The notes under the pieces were generated by a model, which saw only the letters and a program-made list of their open reading frames with translations, was not told the origin of the DNA and made no database searches. Positions 17,704 through 26,191 of a stretch of DNA of 64,000 nucleotides are shown one piece after another. The stretch comes from Paraburkholderia flava. Its GTDB lineage: Bacteria > Pseudomonadota > Gammaproteobacteria > Burkholderiales > Burkholderiaceae. The position numbers and the translations under genes are program-made. The stretch's first letter is position 1, and every line of letters starts with the position of its first letter. The stretch covers positions 1,127,135-1,191,134 of the forward strand of contig NZ_SMRO01000002.1 of NCBI RefSeq assembly GCF_004359985.1, written 5' to 3'.

Positions 17704-18771
17704 ATGTATTCCGCCGATTATCTGCAAGGAGCATGCTTATGGAACGGTGTCGAAATGCATGCGAACCCGCGTTGGGTGAAAGAGTTTCCTGATGCCGTGC
17801 TGGACGGGATCGATGCAGCAGTCGAAAAATCGCGCGGTATCGACTGGAAGGACGTGAACCGCGACAACTTTCCGTTGCCGGGCTCCGAAGCGTTTTTCGA
17901 CGACGTGCGCGAAGAGCTCGAAAACGGCTCAGGGATGGTGAAAATCCGCGGCCTCGACGTCAGTCGTTACGACGCGGAACAGCTACGCCGCATCTGGTAC
18001 GCGCTCGGTCGCTACCTCGGTACGCCGATGTTCCAGAATCGCCGCGGCGAGTTGATGCGCGAGATAAAAGACGAAGGCGCGGGAATCGGTGCGCAGCTAT
18101 ACGGTGCAACGGTGGATGCATCGGGCAAGGAATTTCTTTCATCGGGTGCCCGGACCTTGTCTCCCGGAGAATTGCGCTTTCATACTGATCGCTGCGACGT
18201 TGTCGGGCTGCTTTGTGTCCGTCAGGCGTCCGAGGGTGGAGTCAGCAAGCTCGCGAGCAGCGCGACGGTCTACAACGAAATGCTGAAGCGTCGGCCGGAT
18301 TTGCATGCGTTGCTTTGCAAAGCCATTTCGCGCAGCCGCTTCGGGGAAGAGGCCGGTGGCCAGTATGTCACCTACGATCTGCCGGTTTTCGGTGTGCGCG
18401 ACGGCAAGCTGACGAGTCACTTTTCGCTGACTTACATCGAGAATGCTCAACTGCTCCCCAGCGTGCGCAAATTGACCGATGCCGAACACGAAGCGATCCG
18501 CATGCTGCTTGAGCTCGCACAGGAGCATTGCTTCGAGATGCGCTTTGCGCCCGGCGATATCCAGCTTCTCAACAATCACGTCATCTATCATGGCCGCACG
18601 GCCTTCAAGGACGACGTGACGACCGGGCAGGATCGCATGCTGATGCGACTCTGGTTGTCGGTGCCGAACTCTCGCGCGTTGCCTGAAGATCACGCAGTCC
18701 TTTGGGGCGACGTGTCGGGTGGCATGCCTCACGGCGGCATTGCGCAGCCGGCGACACCTGGCTTCGGTTGA
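17704..18771 (+). CDS. TauD/TfdA family Fe(II)/2-oxoglutarate-dependent dioxygenase
   Basis: A 355-residue oxygenase with the iron triad His160-x-Asp162 (RFHTDRCD) and His296 (NNHVIYHGR), plus a 2-oxoglutarate-binding Arg near 315 (RMLMRLWL). It should hydroxylate a small organic substrate while converting 2-oxoglutarate to succinate and CO2. I prefer the ATG at 17704 because GGAGAG stands directly upstream. A GTG at 17656 would add 16 residues but lacks a good site. First gene of an operon with an amino-acid-type ABC importer. It differs from the PhyH-type oxygenase further along. Substrate not deducible. Confidence 0.82.
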   Translation: MYSADYLQGACLWNGVEMHANPRWVKEFPDAVLDGIDAAVEKSRGIDWKDVNRDNFPLPGSEAFFDDVREELENGSGMVKIRGLDVSRYDAEQLRRIWYALGRYLGTPMFQNRRGELMREIKDEGAGIGAQLYGATVDASGKEFLSSGARTLSPGELRFHTDRCDVVGLLCVRQASEGGVSKLASSATVYNEMLKRRPDLHALLCKAISRSRFGEEAGGQYVTYDLPVFGVRDGKLTSHFSLTYIENAQLLPSVRKLTDAEHEAIRMLLELAQEHCFEMRFAPGDIQLLNNHVIYHGRTAFKDDVTTGQDRMLMRLWLSVPNSRALPEDHAVLWGDVSGGMPHGGIAQPATPGFG

Positions 18772-18830
18772 TCTAGTAACGCCCACAGTCCTTGAAGGTC
18801 CCATACTCTACCAATGAGGAGACTGACGTC

Positions 18831-19703
18831 ATGCAACGCATTATTTCCCCTGGAAGGAATCTCACGGCGTGGCTTTATCGCGCGACGCTATCAGTCGCCT
18901 TAAGCGCGTTTGCCGTCACGGCATTCGCAGCACCGGACTTCGGCAACTGCGAGGTAACCGGACAAAAGGGCTCCGTCAAATTGACGACCGTCGTGCCGGG
19001 TGCGCTGTCGGTCAGACCGGTTCTCGGTGTGCCGGGCTGGTGGAACGGCGACTCTCTCGATACGATCAAGGACGGATTCGAGTACTGCATGGCGGCAAAC
19101 ATGGCCTATCGTGCGGGGCTTGATCGAGTGATCCTGGTGAGCCGTTCGTTCCAGCAGATTCTGACCGGGCAATCGCAGGGATTCGATATCGCGCTGAGCG
19201 AAATCACGATCACCGATGCACGCAAGAAGATCGTGAATTTCACCGATCCTTATTTCAGCTCGGATCAGGGCGTTCTCGTCAAAACCGGGACCAAGGTGGA
19301 CAAGAAGAATCTGAGCAGTCTGCGCTATGCAGTCGAGCGCGGCACGACGGCCTACGACTACATCGTCGACAAGATCAAGCCTACCGAGCAGCCCAAGGTA
19401 TTCAACGACCCGCCGTCGATGTACACGGCGCTCGCAGCCGGGCAGGTCGATGCAGTTGTCTACGACACACCGAATGTCCTGCTGCGTGCGAAGAACTCGA
19501 ATGGCGCGGTGGAAGTCGTGGGTCGCTTCGACACCGGTGAGAAGTGGGGCGGCTTGGTGAACAAGGACTCTCCGAATCTCGCGGCATTTAACCAGCTGGT
19601 CGATGGCCTCAAGAAAGACGGCACCCTCCAGAAGCTGAGCGCCAAATACCTGACTCCCGAACTCGGCAAGGACCCGGCCACCGTACCGGTGCTGAGCCCT
19701 TAA
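18831..19703 (+). CDS. Amino-acid-type ABC transporter periplasmic binding protein
   Basis: A 290-residue family-3 solute-binding protein. The signal peptide occupies roughly residues 1-34 and ends AFA, giving a mature start APDFGNCEV. Family motifs are present: FDIALSEITITDARKKIVNFTDPYF and RYAVERGTTAYDYI, then AGQVDAVVYDTPNVLLRA. The ATG at 18831 follows GAGGAG. A longer frame from 18792 would break the signal peptide. It lies 60 bases after the dioxygenase gene, with permease and ATPase following. It probably imports the dioxygenase substrate, an amino-acid-like compound. Confidence 0.85.
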   Translation: MQRIISPGRNLTAWLYRATLSVALSAFAVTAFAAPDFGNCEVTGQKGSVKLTTVVPGALSVRPVLGVPGWWNGDSLDTIKDGFEYCMAANMAYRAGLDRVILVSRSFQQILTGQSQGFDIALSEITITDARKKIVNFTDPYFSSDQGVLVKTGTKVDKKNLSSLRYAVERGTTAYDYIVDKIKPTEQPKVFNDPPSMYTALAAGQVDAVVYDTPNVLLRAKNSNGAVEVVGRFDTGEKWGGLVNKDSPNLAAFNQLVDGLKKDGTLQKLSAKYLTPELGKDPATVPVLSP

Positions 19704-19742
19704 GCGAAACGAATTCCGAGCCCGATCGAGAGAGCCGAAACC

Positions 19743-20882
19743 ATGAGCGAAGCAACACGGCAGGCGAGTGACGTCGTACCCAGTCCGGCAGGAAATGGAC
19801 GTCGTCTGCGGATGGGAAAGACGCCATGTGTGCCCACGTCGCTACTGCTCATGTCGATCGCTGCGGTATTCGTCGTTGTGCTGGCGAGCTGGTACACGAT
19901 TAGCGTTTTGCGTGCACCGCTCATCGCTGCTCAATTCAACAGCGTAGTGGTCAACGCGGGCGCGGTGCTGCTCGCGTTGCTCTCCCTTGCGATCGTTTTG
20001 CCGCTGACTCGCGCACTCAGATGGAGCGGTCGCATTCGCGATGCGGTTGCGCGCGAGAATTACGCAGACGCGCGGGCGGCGCGTTCGCAAGCAAGAGATC
20101 ATTGCCTGATCGCGTTCGGCTATGCACTGGCGCAACTGGTCGTCGTGCTGGTGTTTCAGTTCTTCCTCGTCAACCACCAGGCGGTGGCCAGGACGTTCTT
20201 CCTCGTGCCGTTGATGGTCAAGACGTTCCCGTTGGTGTTGACCGCCTTCTGGATGAACGTCAAGGTTTCGATCATCGCGGAAGTGCTGGTGCTGATCTGG
20301 GGGTTGATCGTGGCGCTGGCGATGTTCGCGCCGGGTGCCGCCGGCAAACCGATTCGTTTGATCGCAACGGCTTACGTCGATATCTTTCGCGCGGTCCCCG
20401 CCGTGCTGGTGATCTATCTGGTCGGCTTCGGTATTCCGTTGACGGGCATACCCGTGCTTAAGGACATGTCGCTGACGGTCTTCGTGATTGTCGCGTTGAC
20501 GTTGACGGTGGGTGCGTACGTCGCGGAAATTTATCGCGCCGGCATCCTGAGCATTCACTGGAGTCAGAACGCCGCTGCCCGTTCGCTTGGGCTGTCGCAC
20601 TTTCAGACGTTGCGGTTTGTCATCGTTCCGCAGGGCATCCGGCAGATCATTCCGCCGCTGCTCAATTCCTTCATCTCGTTGCAGAAAGATACCGCGCTGG
20701 TTTCGGTCGTCGGTGTCATCGACTCATTCAATCAATCGATGTTGATCGCGTCGAACTACTACAACCTTTCCGCGGTTAGCACGGTGGCTTTGCTGTTCAT
20801 CGTCGTATCGATTCCGCAGACAAGATTCGTCGAGCGGATGATGCGGCGTGATCGCGCACGTATGCGTGCCGGTGGCGTTTGA
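19743..20882 (+). CDS. Amino-acid-type ABC transporter permease with long N-terminal extension
   Basis: A 379-residue HisM/GlnP-type permease. The usual permease domain, with the EAA motif (ARSLGLSHFQTLRFVIVPQGIRQIIPPL), sits in residues ~170-370. Ahead of it are about 160 extra residues with a cytoplasmic start, two or three hydrophobic segments and a charged loop rich in Arg/Ala (DARAARSQARDH). Typical family members are 220-250 residues. A single permease gene means it would act as a homodimer. It follows the binding-protein gene by 39 bases and precedes the ATPase by 12. Confidence 0.82.
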   Translation: MSEATRQASDVVPSPAGNGRRLRMGKTPCVPTSLLLMSIAAVFVVVLASWYTISVLRAPLIAAQFNSVVVNAGAVLLALLSLAIVLPLTRALRWSGRIRDAVARENYADARAARSQARDHCLIAFGYALAQLVVVLVFQFFLVNHQAVARTFFLVPLMVKTFPLVLTAFWMNVKVSIIAEVLVLIWGLIVALAMFAPGAAGKPIRLIATAYVDIFRAVPAVLVIYLVGFGIPLTGIPVLKDMSLTVFVIVALTLTVGAYVAEIYRAGILSIHWSQNAAARSLGLSHFQTLRFVIVPQGIRQIIPPLLNSFISLQKDTALVSVVGVIDSFNQSMLIASNYYNLSAVSTVALLFIVVSIPQTRFVERMMRRDRARMRAGGV

Positions 20883-20894
20883 GGAGACGATCCC

Positions 20895-21638
20895 ATGTCG
20901 TTCATCGACATTCGCAATATCTCGAAGTCTTATGGTGACGTGCCAGTCATCAAGCGCCTGGCGATGACGGTCAATGAGCATGACGTCGTATGCCTGATCG
21001 GCCCGTCGGGCTCGGGGAAATCGACGCTGCTCCGCTGCATCAATGGCCTCGAACTGATCGACGACGGCGAAATACTGGTCCACGGAGACCGGATCACCGG
21101 TCCAGGCGTGGACGTGGACGCGTTGCGTCGGGACATCGGCATCGTGTTCCAAGGCTATAACCTGTTTCCGCATATGAGCGTCCTCGAGAATGTGACGCTC
21201 GCGCCGATTCGCGTGCTGAAGCGTCCTAAAGACGAAGCAGAAGCGCGCGCGATGGCCTTGCTCAAGCGCATTGGTCTTGAGCATAAGGCGAAGGAATATC
21301 CGGATCGATTGTCCGGCGGTCAGCAGCAGCGCGTGGCAATTGTCCGTGCGCTGGCGATGGACCCGATGGTGCTGTTGCTGGATGAAATCACGTCCGCGCT
21401 GGATCCGGAGCTCGTCTCCGAAGTGCTGAATATCGTGCGAGATCTCGCGGACGAAGGCATGACGATGCTGCTCGCCACGCACGAGATGGGGTTCGCGCGT
21501 GAAGTGTCGTCAAAGATCTGTTTTCTGTGCGACGGCGCCGTCTATGAAGAAGGGCCGCCGGAACAGATCTTCGGCGACCCCACGCGCGACAGAACGCGTG
21601 CATTCCTGAAAAGTATCCGTGAGGCGAAGCGAATCTGA
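20895..21638 (+). CDS. Amino-acid-type ABC transporter ATP-binding protein
   Basis: A 247-residue ATPase of the GlnQ/HisP group: Walker A GPSGSGKST at about 36-44, Q-loop FQGYNLFPH, signature LSGGQQQR, Walker B VLLLDEITSALD, and the switch His in [11 protein letters not shown]. The Walker B glutamate is followed by Ile rather than the usual Pro or Ala (DEITSALD), as in some relatives. GGAGACG precedes the ATG. It completes the importer with the binding protein and permease. Confidence 0.9.
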   Translation: MSFIDIRNISKSYGDVPVIKRLAMTVNEHDVVCLIGPSGSGKSTLLRCINGLELIDDGEILVHGDRITGPGVDVDALRRDIGIVFQGYNLFPHMSVLENVTLAPIRVLKRPKDEAEARAMALLKRIGLEHKAKEYPDRLSGGQQQRVAIVRALAMDPMVLLLDEITSALDPELVSEVLNIVRDLADEGMTMLLATHEMGFAREVSSKICFLCDGAVYEEGPPEQIFGDPTRDRTRAFLKSIREAKRI

Positions 21639-21852
21639 TTGCTACGCGCATATCGCTAACAGCAGGGGAGGTGGCGCATCCGCCATCTTCCCGAGCACCC
21701 CGAAGCGAGGACGACGGATTTTCCTCGCAATCCCCTCCAGCGGCCGCTCGGCCTGCTACGAAATTTCCCCCGGCACTGACGCTCGCATAAAATATGCGTG
21801 AAAATCCCCCATATCGGAACACCCCTTCAATTCAGACTTCCCGGAGATAGTG

Positions 21853-22485
21853 ATGAGCAGTGAAAAATCGAAACGTGCACGGCAGGCTGCCGAGAGTCTG
21901 TTTGGTGGCGGATCGACCGGGAAGGCCATGTCGTCGTCGGGCAGAAAGGCGAATCCGTTCGACGACGATCCCTTCAAGCCCGTCGGCCAGCCCACGCAGG
22001 GCCGCGACGACCTGGTGGTTTTCCCGACCCAGATGGAAATACCGCGAGGCTATGACGATGCCGCCCACATGCGCGATGTGCTCGCCCGCGCGTGGCGCAT
22101 GGACTGGGTCAAGATCGGCAAGGACGAATGCGTCGTGAGGCTGCCGGTTGGATGGAGAGCAGACCGGTCCGTGGACGGCGTGCTGAGAATTTACAGCGAT
22201 AAGGTGGTGCGAGCCGAGGGCAGGTTCGGCGCGAACGCGACGTTGCAGATACTGCCGCGCTACTACCTGAAAGCCGAATTCCACGATTCGGACGAGCGTT
22301 GCCGGATTGTCGTCCGCGATCGCGATGGCGGTAACAGCATTCTCAAAGAGTCGTTCTGGGACACGAGAAGCGGGCCGAATCATCCGCAGTGGAAGATTCT
22401 GTCGGACTGGCTCGATGCGCAGTACCCGGATCATCGCGACCCGCTGAAGTATTGGCAAGACTGCGAAGACAATTCCGAAGCCTGA
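21853..22485 (+). CDS. Uncharacterised 210-residue protein of the dioxygenase island
   Basis: I do not recognise a family. The first ~55 residues are polar and low-complexity (Ser/Lys/Gly, then NPFDDDPFKPVGQP), probably disordered. The remaining ~150 look like a compact, charged, soluble domain with many aromatics (VVFPTQMEIPRGYDDAAHM, then PQWKILSDWLDAQYPDHRDPLKYWQD). No signal peptide or membrane segment. GGAG lies seven bases before the ATG; a GTG one codon earlier is equally possible. It sits between the ABC ATPase and the PhyH oxygenase gene in the same direction, 214 bases after the former, so it may start its own unit. Confidence 0.75.
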   Translation: MSSEKSKRARQAAESLFGGGSTGKAMSSSGRKANPFDDDPFKPVGQPTQGRDDLVVFPTQMEIPRGYDDAAHMRDVLARAWRMDWVKIGKDECVVRLPVGWRADRSVDGVLRIYSDKVVRAEGRFGANATLQILPRYYLKAEFHDSDERCRIVVRDRDGGNSILKESFWDTRSGPNHPQWKILSDWLDAQYPDHRDPLKYWQDCEDNSEA

Positions 22486-22528
22486 TCTCCACCGCGTTAT
22501 CTTTGGCAGAGGAACAGCAGGAGACACC

Positions 22529-23722
22529 ATGCAACGCACGGAATCACGCCACTGGTATCGCGAGCAGGATTGTTCGCTCGAAGATTTCATCGCCGCGCTT
22601 CGCACAGGGCACGGAGAGCAGGAGAGCGACCGTCCGCGATTTGCCGCAGAGATGTGCGAGCACGTCCCGGTGTACGACTGCGATTCGCTACGCGGCTGCA
22701 TCGAGAACACCGAAGACACGACAGACCGCGCAAACCTGCAGCAGGAATGGATCGAGGTTCTAAATCGCGGCGCAGGTGTGCTGGTGCTAAAACGGGCCTA
22801 TGCCGACACAGCGCCCATCGATGACGCGACCGAGGTCTTCGAAGCGATCATCCGCGACGAACGCGAATCCGGCGTCGCAGCAGCGGACCATTTCGCGAAG
22901 GCCGGTGCAAACGACCGGATATGGAATGCGCAACAGAAGCTCTGTCTGCGCGCGCCATCGGTGTTCGCACGATACTTCGCGAATACCGCGCTCTACGCGA
23001 TCGCCGGAGCATGGCTCGGGCCGCACTTTCAGATGACGTCGCAAGTGAACGTCGTGCGTCCGGGTGGGCAGGCGCAACAGGCGCACCGCGATTATCACCT
23101 CGGATTCCAGACGGTCGCGGAAGCCGAACGCTATCCGGCGCACGTTCACGCGATGTCGCCGTTTCTGACGCTGCAAGGCGCCGTCGCTCATAGCAACATG
23201 CCGGTGGAAAGCGGGCCGACCAAGCTGTTGCCGTTTTCGCAGCGGTATGCGCAGGGCTATCTTGCGTGGCGTCGTCAGGACTTCCGCGATTACTTCGAGC
23301 AACACTGCATCCAGTTGCCGCTGGAAAAAGGCGATGCGTTGTTCTTTAACCCCGCGCTATTCCACGCAGCCGGCGCGAATCGGACAGCGACCGTTCAGCG
23401 GATGGCGAACCTGCTGCAGATTTCGTCGGCGTATGGCCGTGCGATGGAATCGTTGAATCGCCCGCGCATGTGCGAAGCGTTGTACCCCATTCTTCTCGAA
23501 CACACGACAGCGTCGAGCCTGGAGCCAGCGGAAGTCGAAGCGGTCATCGCATCGTGTGCAGAGGGCTATCCGTTTCCGACGAATCTGGACAAAGACCCAC
23601 CGCGCGGTGGACTTGCGCCGGAAAGTCAGCAGGGGCTGTTTCGTCGCGCGTTGGCGGAATCGTGGAGCGCGGAGCGGTTTGCGACTGCGATTCGCGAGCA
23701 GGCTGCGAGGTGGGAAGCGTAG
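22529..23722 (+). CDS. Phytanoyl-CoA dioxygenase (PhyH) family Fe(II)/2-oxoglutarate oxygenase
   Basis: A 397-residue oxygenase of the PhyH type. The iron ligands are His186-x-Asp188 (QAHRDYH) and His279 (ALFHAAG), with Arg291 placed to bind 2-oxoglutarate. Around 130 residues precede the catalytic domain, more than in minimal PhyH proteins. AGGAG lies upstream of the ATG, 43 bases after the unknown gene. Together with the TauD-type enzyme it gives the island two unrelated oxygenases using the same cosubstrate. The substrate is unknown; tailoring or breakdown of an amino-acid-like compound is the simplest inference. Confidence 0.82.
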   Translation: MQRTESRHWYREQDCSLEDFIAALRTGHGEQESDRPRFAAEMCEHVPVYDCDSLRGCIENTEDTTDRANLQQEWIEVLNRGAGVLVLKRAYADTAPIDDATEVFEAIIRDERESGVAAADHFAKAGANDRIWNAQQKLCLRAPSVFARYFANTALYAIAGAWLGPHFQMTSQVNVVRPGGQAQQAHRDYHLGFQTVAEAERYPAHVHAMSPFLTLQGAVAHSNMPVESGPTKLLPFSQRYAQGYLAWRRQDFRDYFEQHCIQLPLEKGDALFFNPALFHAAGANRTATVQRMANLLQISSAYGRAMESLNRPRMCEALYPILLEHTTASSLEPAEVEAVIASCAEGYPFPTNLDKDPPRGGLAPESQQGLFRRALAESWSAERFATAIREQAARWEA

Positions 23723-23762
23723 CGGCCGCAAACGACCGTCGTCTCAACGCCACCCCACAGCC

Positions 23763-23927
23763 GACGGCTGGCTGTCGGATCGCATCGGCCGGCGTCCGGT
23801 GATGATGATCTTCGGCTTCGGCGGCACGTTCCTGACCGTGCCGCTGATGCATGCGCTCGGCTCAACCCATAGCGCGATGACGGCGTTCGCGCTGAATCTC
23901 GGTGCGCTCGCGATCCGCATGCGTTGA
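23763..23927 (+). pseudogene. Fragment of an MFS 2-oxoglutarate permease (KgtP-like)
   Basis: About 54 codons encode DGWLSDRIGRRPVMMIFGFGG followed by LTVPLMHALGS, the central MFS loop and part of a membrane helix as in KgtP/ProP-like symporters. There is no start codon, the frame begins abruptly 40 bases after the oxygenase stop, and it ends after one helix. It is a decayed remnant, possibly of a gene that once supplied the oxygenases with 2-oxoglutarate. Confidence 0.65.
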
Positions 23928-23932
23928 AACGA

Positions 23933-23966
23933 AAAACCCGCGACAGCCAAAGGCCGCGCGGGTTTT
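23933..23966. terminator. Bidirectional rho-independent terminator
   Basis: AAAACCCGCG (23933-23942) pairs with CGCGGGTTTT (23957-23966) around a 14-base loop, with A- and T-runs on the two sides, so it can stop transcription both ways. It separates the rightward oxygenase island from the leftward harpin-like gene. The other bases up to 24035 contain no gene. Confidence 0.8.
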
Positions 23967-24035
23967 CTCTGTCACGCGTCATCTCCAGGCGGGCGTCATT
24001 CGTGAAATGAAACTTGCCGCTCGCGCATCCGCTGC

Positions 24036-25070
24036 TCAACCCCCGCCTTGCGCCGCCCACTGGAAGTCGTTCACACCGGCGATCCCATCCGAACCCGCGA
24101 CGTCGTGCGTTTCGATCTGGTTGAACACGCTGGAGTTCTGCAGCATGAACTGCGCTGCGGACGAATCGGTCGGCGTCGCGTTTGCTGGCGGGTTGTACGC
24201 AAGCTGGTACAGCTGGTTCGGATTCAGCGACTGCACGTTGTTCGCGGTCATGTAGCTCGACAGCGCGCCCGATGCGCTTTGCGCGTTCATCTGTTGCGCA
24301 CCGCCGTTCTGCGGCAGCGTGCCGCCGCCTTGAGGCATCGTGAAGGCCGGCGTTTGCGGCATCGGCATCTGGAACGCAGGCGTCTGCGGCATCGTGCCGC
24401 CCATCGGCATTCCGCCACCCATCGGCATCTGCGGCATTTGCGGCATGCCACCACCGAACGACGGCGCGGTGCCCGTACCGCCTGCACCACCCGCGCCGCC
24501 GGCGTTCCCCATGCCGCCCTGTGCGGCCCACTGGAAGTCGTTCACACCAGCGATACCATCCGAACCCGGCACGTCGTGCGTTTCGATCTGGTTGAAGACG
24601 CTCGGGTTCTGCAGCATCCACTTGGCCGCGGCCGAATCGGTCGGCGTCGCGTTGCCTTGCGGGTTGTATGCGAGCTGGTACAGCTGGCTGGGATTCAACG
24701 ACTGCACGCCGTTCGCGCTCATATAGCTCGACAGCGCACCCGACGCGTTCTGCGCGTTGAATTGCTGGCCGCCACCGCCGATCACACCCGGCTGCGTGCC
24801 GCCAACCGCGCCCGGTTGCGCACCGCCGCCCGCGACCGGCGCACCGCCCGGCTGCGCGCCGCCACCGGGCTGCGCACCGGCACCCGGCTGTCCGCCCTGA
24901 CCACCTTGCTGGCCGCCTTGCTCGGCGGTCTGCAACAGTTGCTGGAATTCCGACAGAAGCGTCACCAGCATCTGCAACATCATCGATGCATTGTTGTTCT
25001 GTTGCGGAAACTGCATACCGGGGTTGTACTGAACAAGCCCGGGACCACCGTTCATCACTGCAGCGCTCAT
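24036..25070 (-). CDS. Glycine-rich, cysteine-free harpin-like protein with duplicated domain
   Basis: 344 residues with no cysteine and no signal peptide. After a start rich in Met/Gln/Asn comes a short amphipathic stretch (MMLQMLVTLLSEFQQLLQ, 30-47), then Gly/Gln/Pro-rich repeats (51-103). Next is a domain of about 82 residues (104-185), a second Gly/Met/Pro-rich linker, and a near-copy of the domain (261-342). Each copy ends in a Ca-loop-like segment, DVxGSDGIAGVND, followed by FQWAAQ. Composition and layout recall type III-secreted harpins, but no secretion genes are nearby. The ATG at 25070 follows AGGAG; a longer frame is not needed. Confidence 0.72.
   Translation of the reverse strand: MSAAVMNGGPGLVQYNPGMQFPQQNNNASMMLQMLVTLLSEFQQLLQTAEQGGQQGGQGGQPGAGAQPGGGAQPGGAPVAGGGAQPGAVGGTQPGVIGGGGQQFNAQNASGALSSYMSANGVQSLNPSQLYQLAYNPQGNATPTDSAAAKWMLQNPSVFNQIETHDVPGSDGIAGVNDFQWAAQGGMGNAGGAGGAGGTGTAPSFGGGMPQMPQMPMGGGMPMGGTMPQTPAFQMPMPQTPAFTMPQGGGTLPQNGGAQQMNAQSASGALSSYMTANNVQSLNPNQLYQLAYNPPANATPTDSSAAQFMLQNSSVFNQIETHDVAGSDGIAGVNDFQWAAQGGG
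24045..24770. repeat. Intragenic duplication of the domain coding segment
   Basis: The DNA around 24045-24290 and 24525-24770 is clearly related, encoding the two 82-residue domain copies (about 80% identical at protein level by eye). The intervening segment encodes Met/Pro/Gly repeats. This is an internal gene duplication, not a mobile element. Confidence 0.7.
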
Positions 25071-25207
25071 CGCATGTTCTCCTGAGAAATGGGTTAGGGA
25101 GCTACGCCAACCATGCGAGAGACTGTATGCGTCCGCGGCGTTTTCAACACGCGGCACGCGAAGTTGCGTTCGGCGAGGCGAAGGAGGGGAGTTTTCCTTC
25201 GACGACC

Positions 25208-26101
25208 CTACACCGTCTCCACGATCCGCTCCCGCAGCCACTGGTGCGCGGGGTCCCGGTGCGAGCGTTCGTGCCAGAACATCGACATTTCATAGCCGGG
25301 GATGTCGACGGCCAGTTCGAACACCTTCAGACCGGGCACGCCGCGCACGAGCCGCGACGGCAGCATCGCGACGAGGTCGGTGTTCGCGACCGCCGACATC
25401 ACGAACAGAAAATGCGGCACCGACAGCACGACGCGGCGCTGCAGCCCCGCGCGTTCGAGCACGGTATCGGTGACGCCGCGAAAGCCGCCGCCGTCCGGCG
25501 AAGCGATCACGTGCTCGAGCTGGCACAGCTGCGCGAGCGTCGGCCGGCGCTTGAGCTTGGGGTGCCCGATGCGTCCGACCAGCACGTAATGCTCGCGAAA
25601 CAGCGGACGGTAACGCAGACCTTCCGGGATTTCATCGGTCGTATGGAAGCCGAGATCGATCGCGCCGGTCTGCGCCTGTTTCCCGAGGCGCGGCGGTTCG
25701 GCCTGGATCACCGCGAGCCGCGTATGCGGCGCGAGCGTGCGCAGACGCGCGAGCAGCGGCAGCAGGATCGCCTGTTCGGCGTTGTCGGTTGCGGCGACGT
25801 GCCACGTGTTCTGCGCGGTCGCGGGGTCGAACGGTGTTGCCGGCAGCACAGCGCGTTCCAGTTCGCCGAGCGCCTGCCGCAACGGTTCGAGCAGTTCGAG
25901 CGCGCGTGCGGTGGGCATCATGCCGCGCGGACCAGGCAGCAGCAGCGGATCGCCGAAGGTGTCCCGCAGTTTCGCGAGCTGCACGCTCACCGACGGCTGC
26001 GAGTAGTTCAACCGCTGCGCCGCGCGCGTCACGTTGCGCTCTTCCAGCAGCGCATCGAGCGTCACGAGCAGATTGAGGTCGAGTCGACGTAAATTAGTCA
26101 T
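25208..26101 (-). CDS. LysR family transcriptional regulator
   Basis: A 297-residue LysR protein. The winged helix-turn-helix covers residues ~6-65 (DLNLLVTLDALLEERNVTRAAQ onward, with SQPSVSVQLAKLR as recognition helix), followed by a two-lobed effector domain. It is divergent from the quinone reductase gene, with 90 bases between the starts, the classic layout for LysR control of the neighbour. Confidence 0.9.
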   Translation of the reverse strand: MTNLRRLDLNLLVTLDALLEERNVTRAAQRLNYSQPSVSVQLAKLRDTFGDPLLLPGPRGMMPTARALELLEPLRQALGELERAVLPATPFDPATAQNTWHVAATDNAEQAILLPLLARLRTLAPHTRLAVIQAEPPRLGKQAQTGAIDLGFHTTDEIPEGLRYRPLFREHYVLVGRIGHPKLKRRPTLAQLCQLEHVIASPDGGGFRGVTDTVLERAGLQRRVVLSVPHFLFVMSAVANTDLVAMLPSRLVRGVPGLKVFELAVDIPGYEMSMFWHERSHRDPAHQWLRERIVETV

Positions 26102-26191
26102 TCGAATACCTGCTATCTGAACAATTCATTTCGACTATACCTCGGGCGGCGGTACGCTGGCGCATCGTTCTTCTTCTTTAGAGACCCCGTC

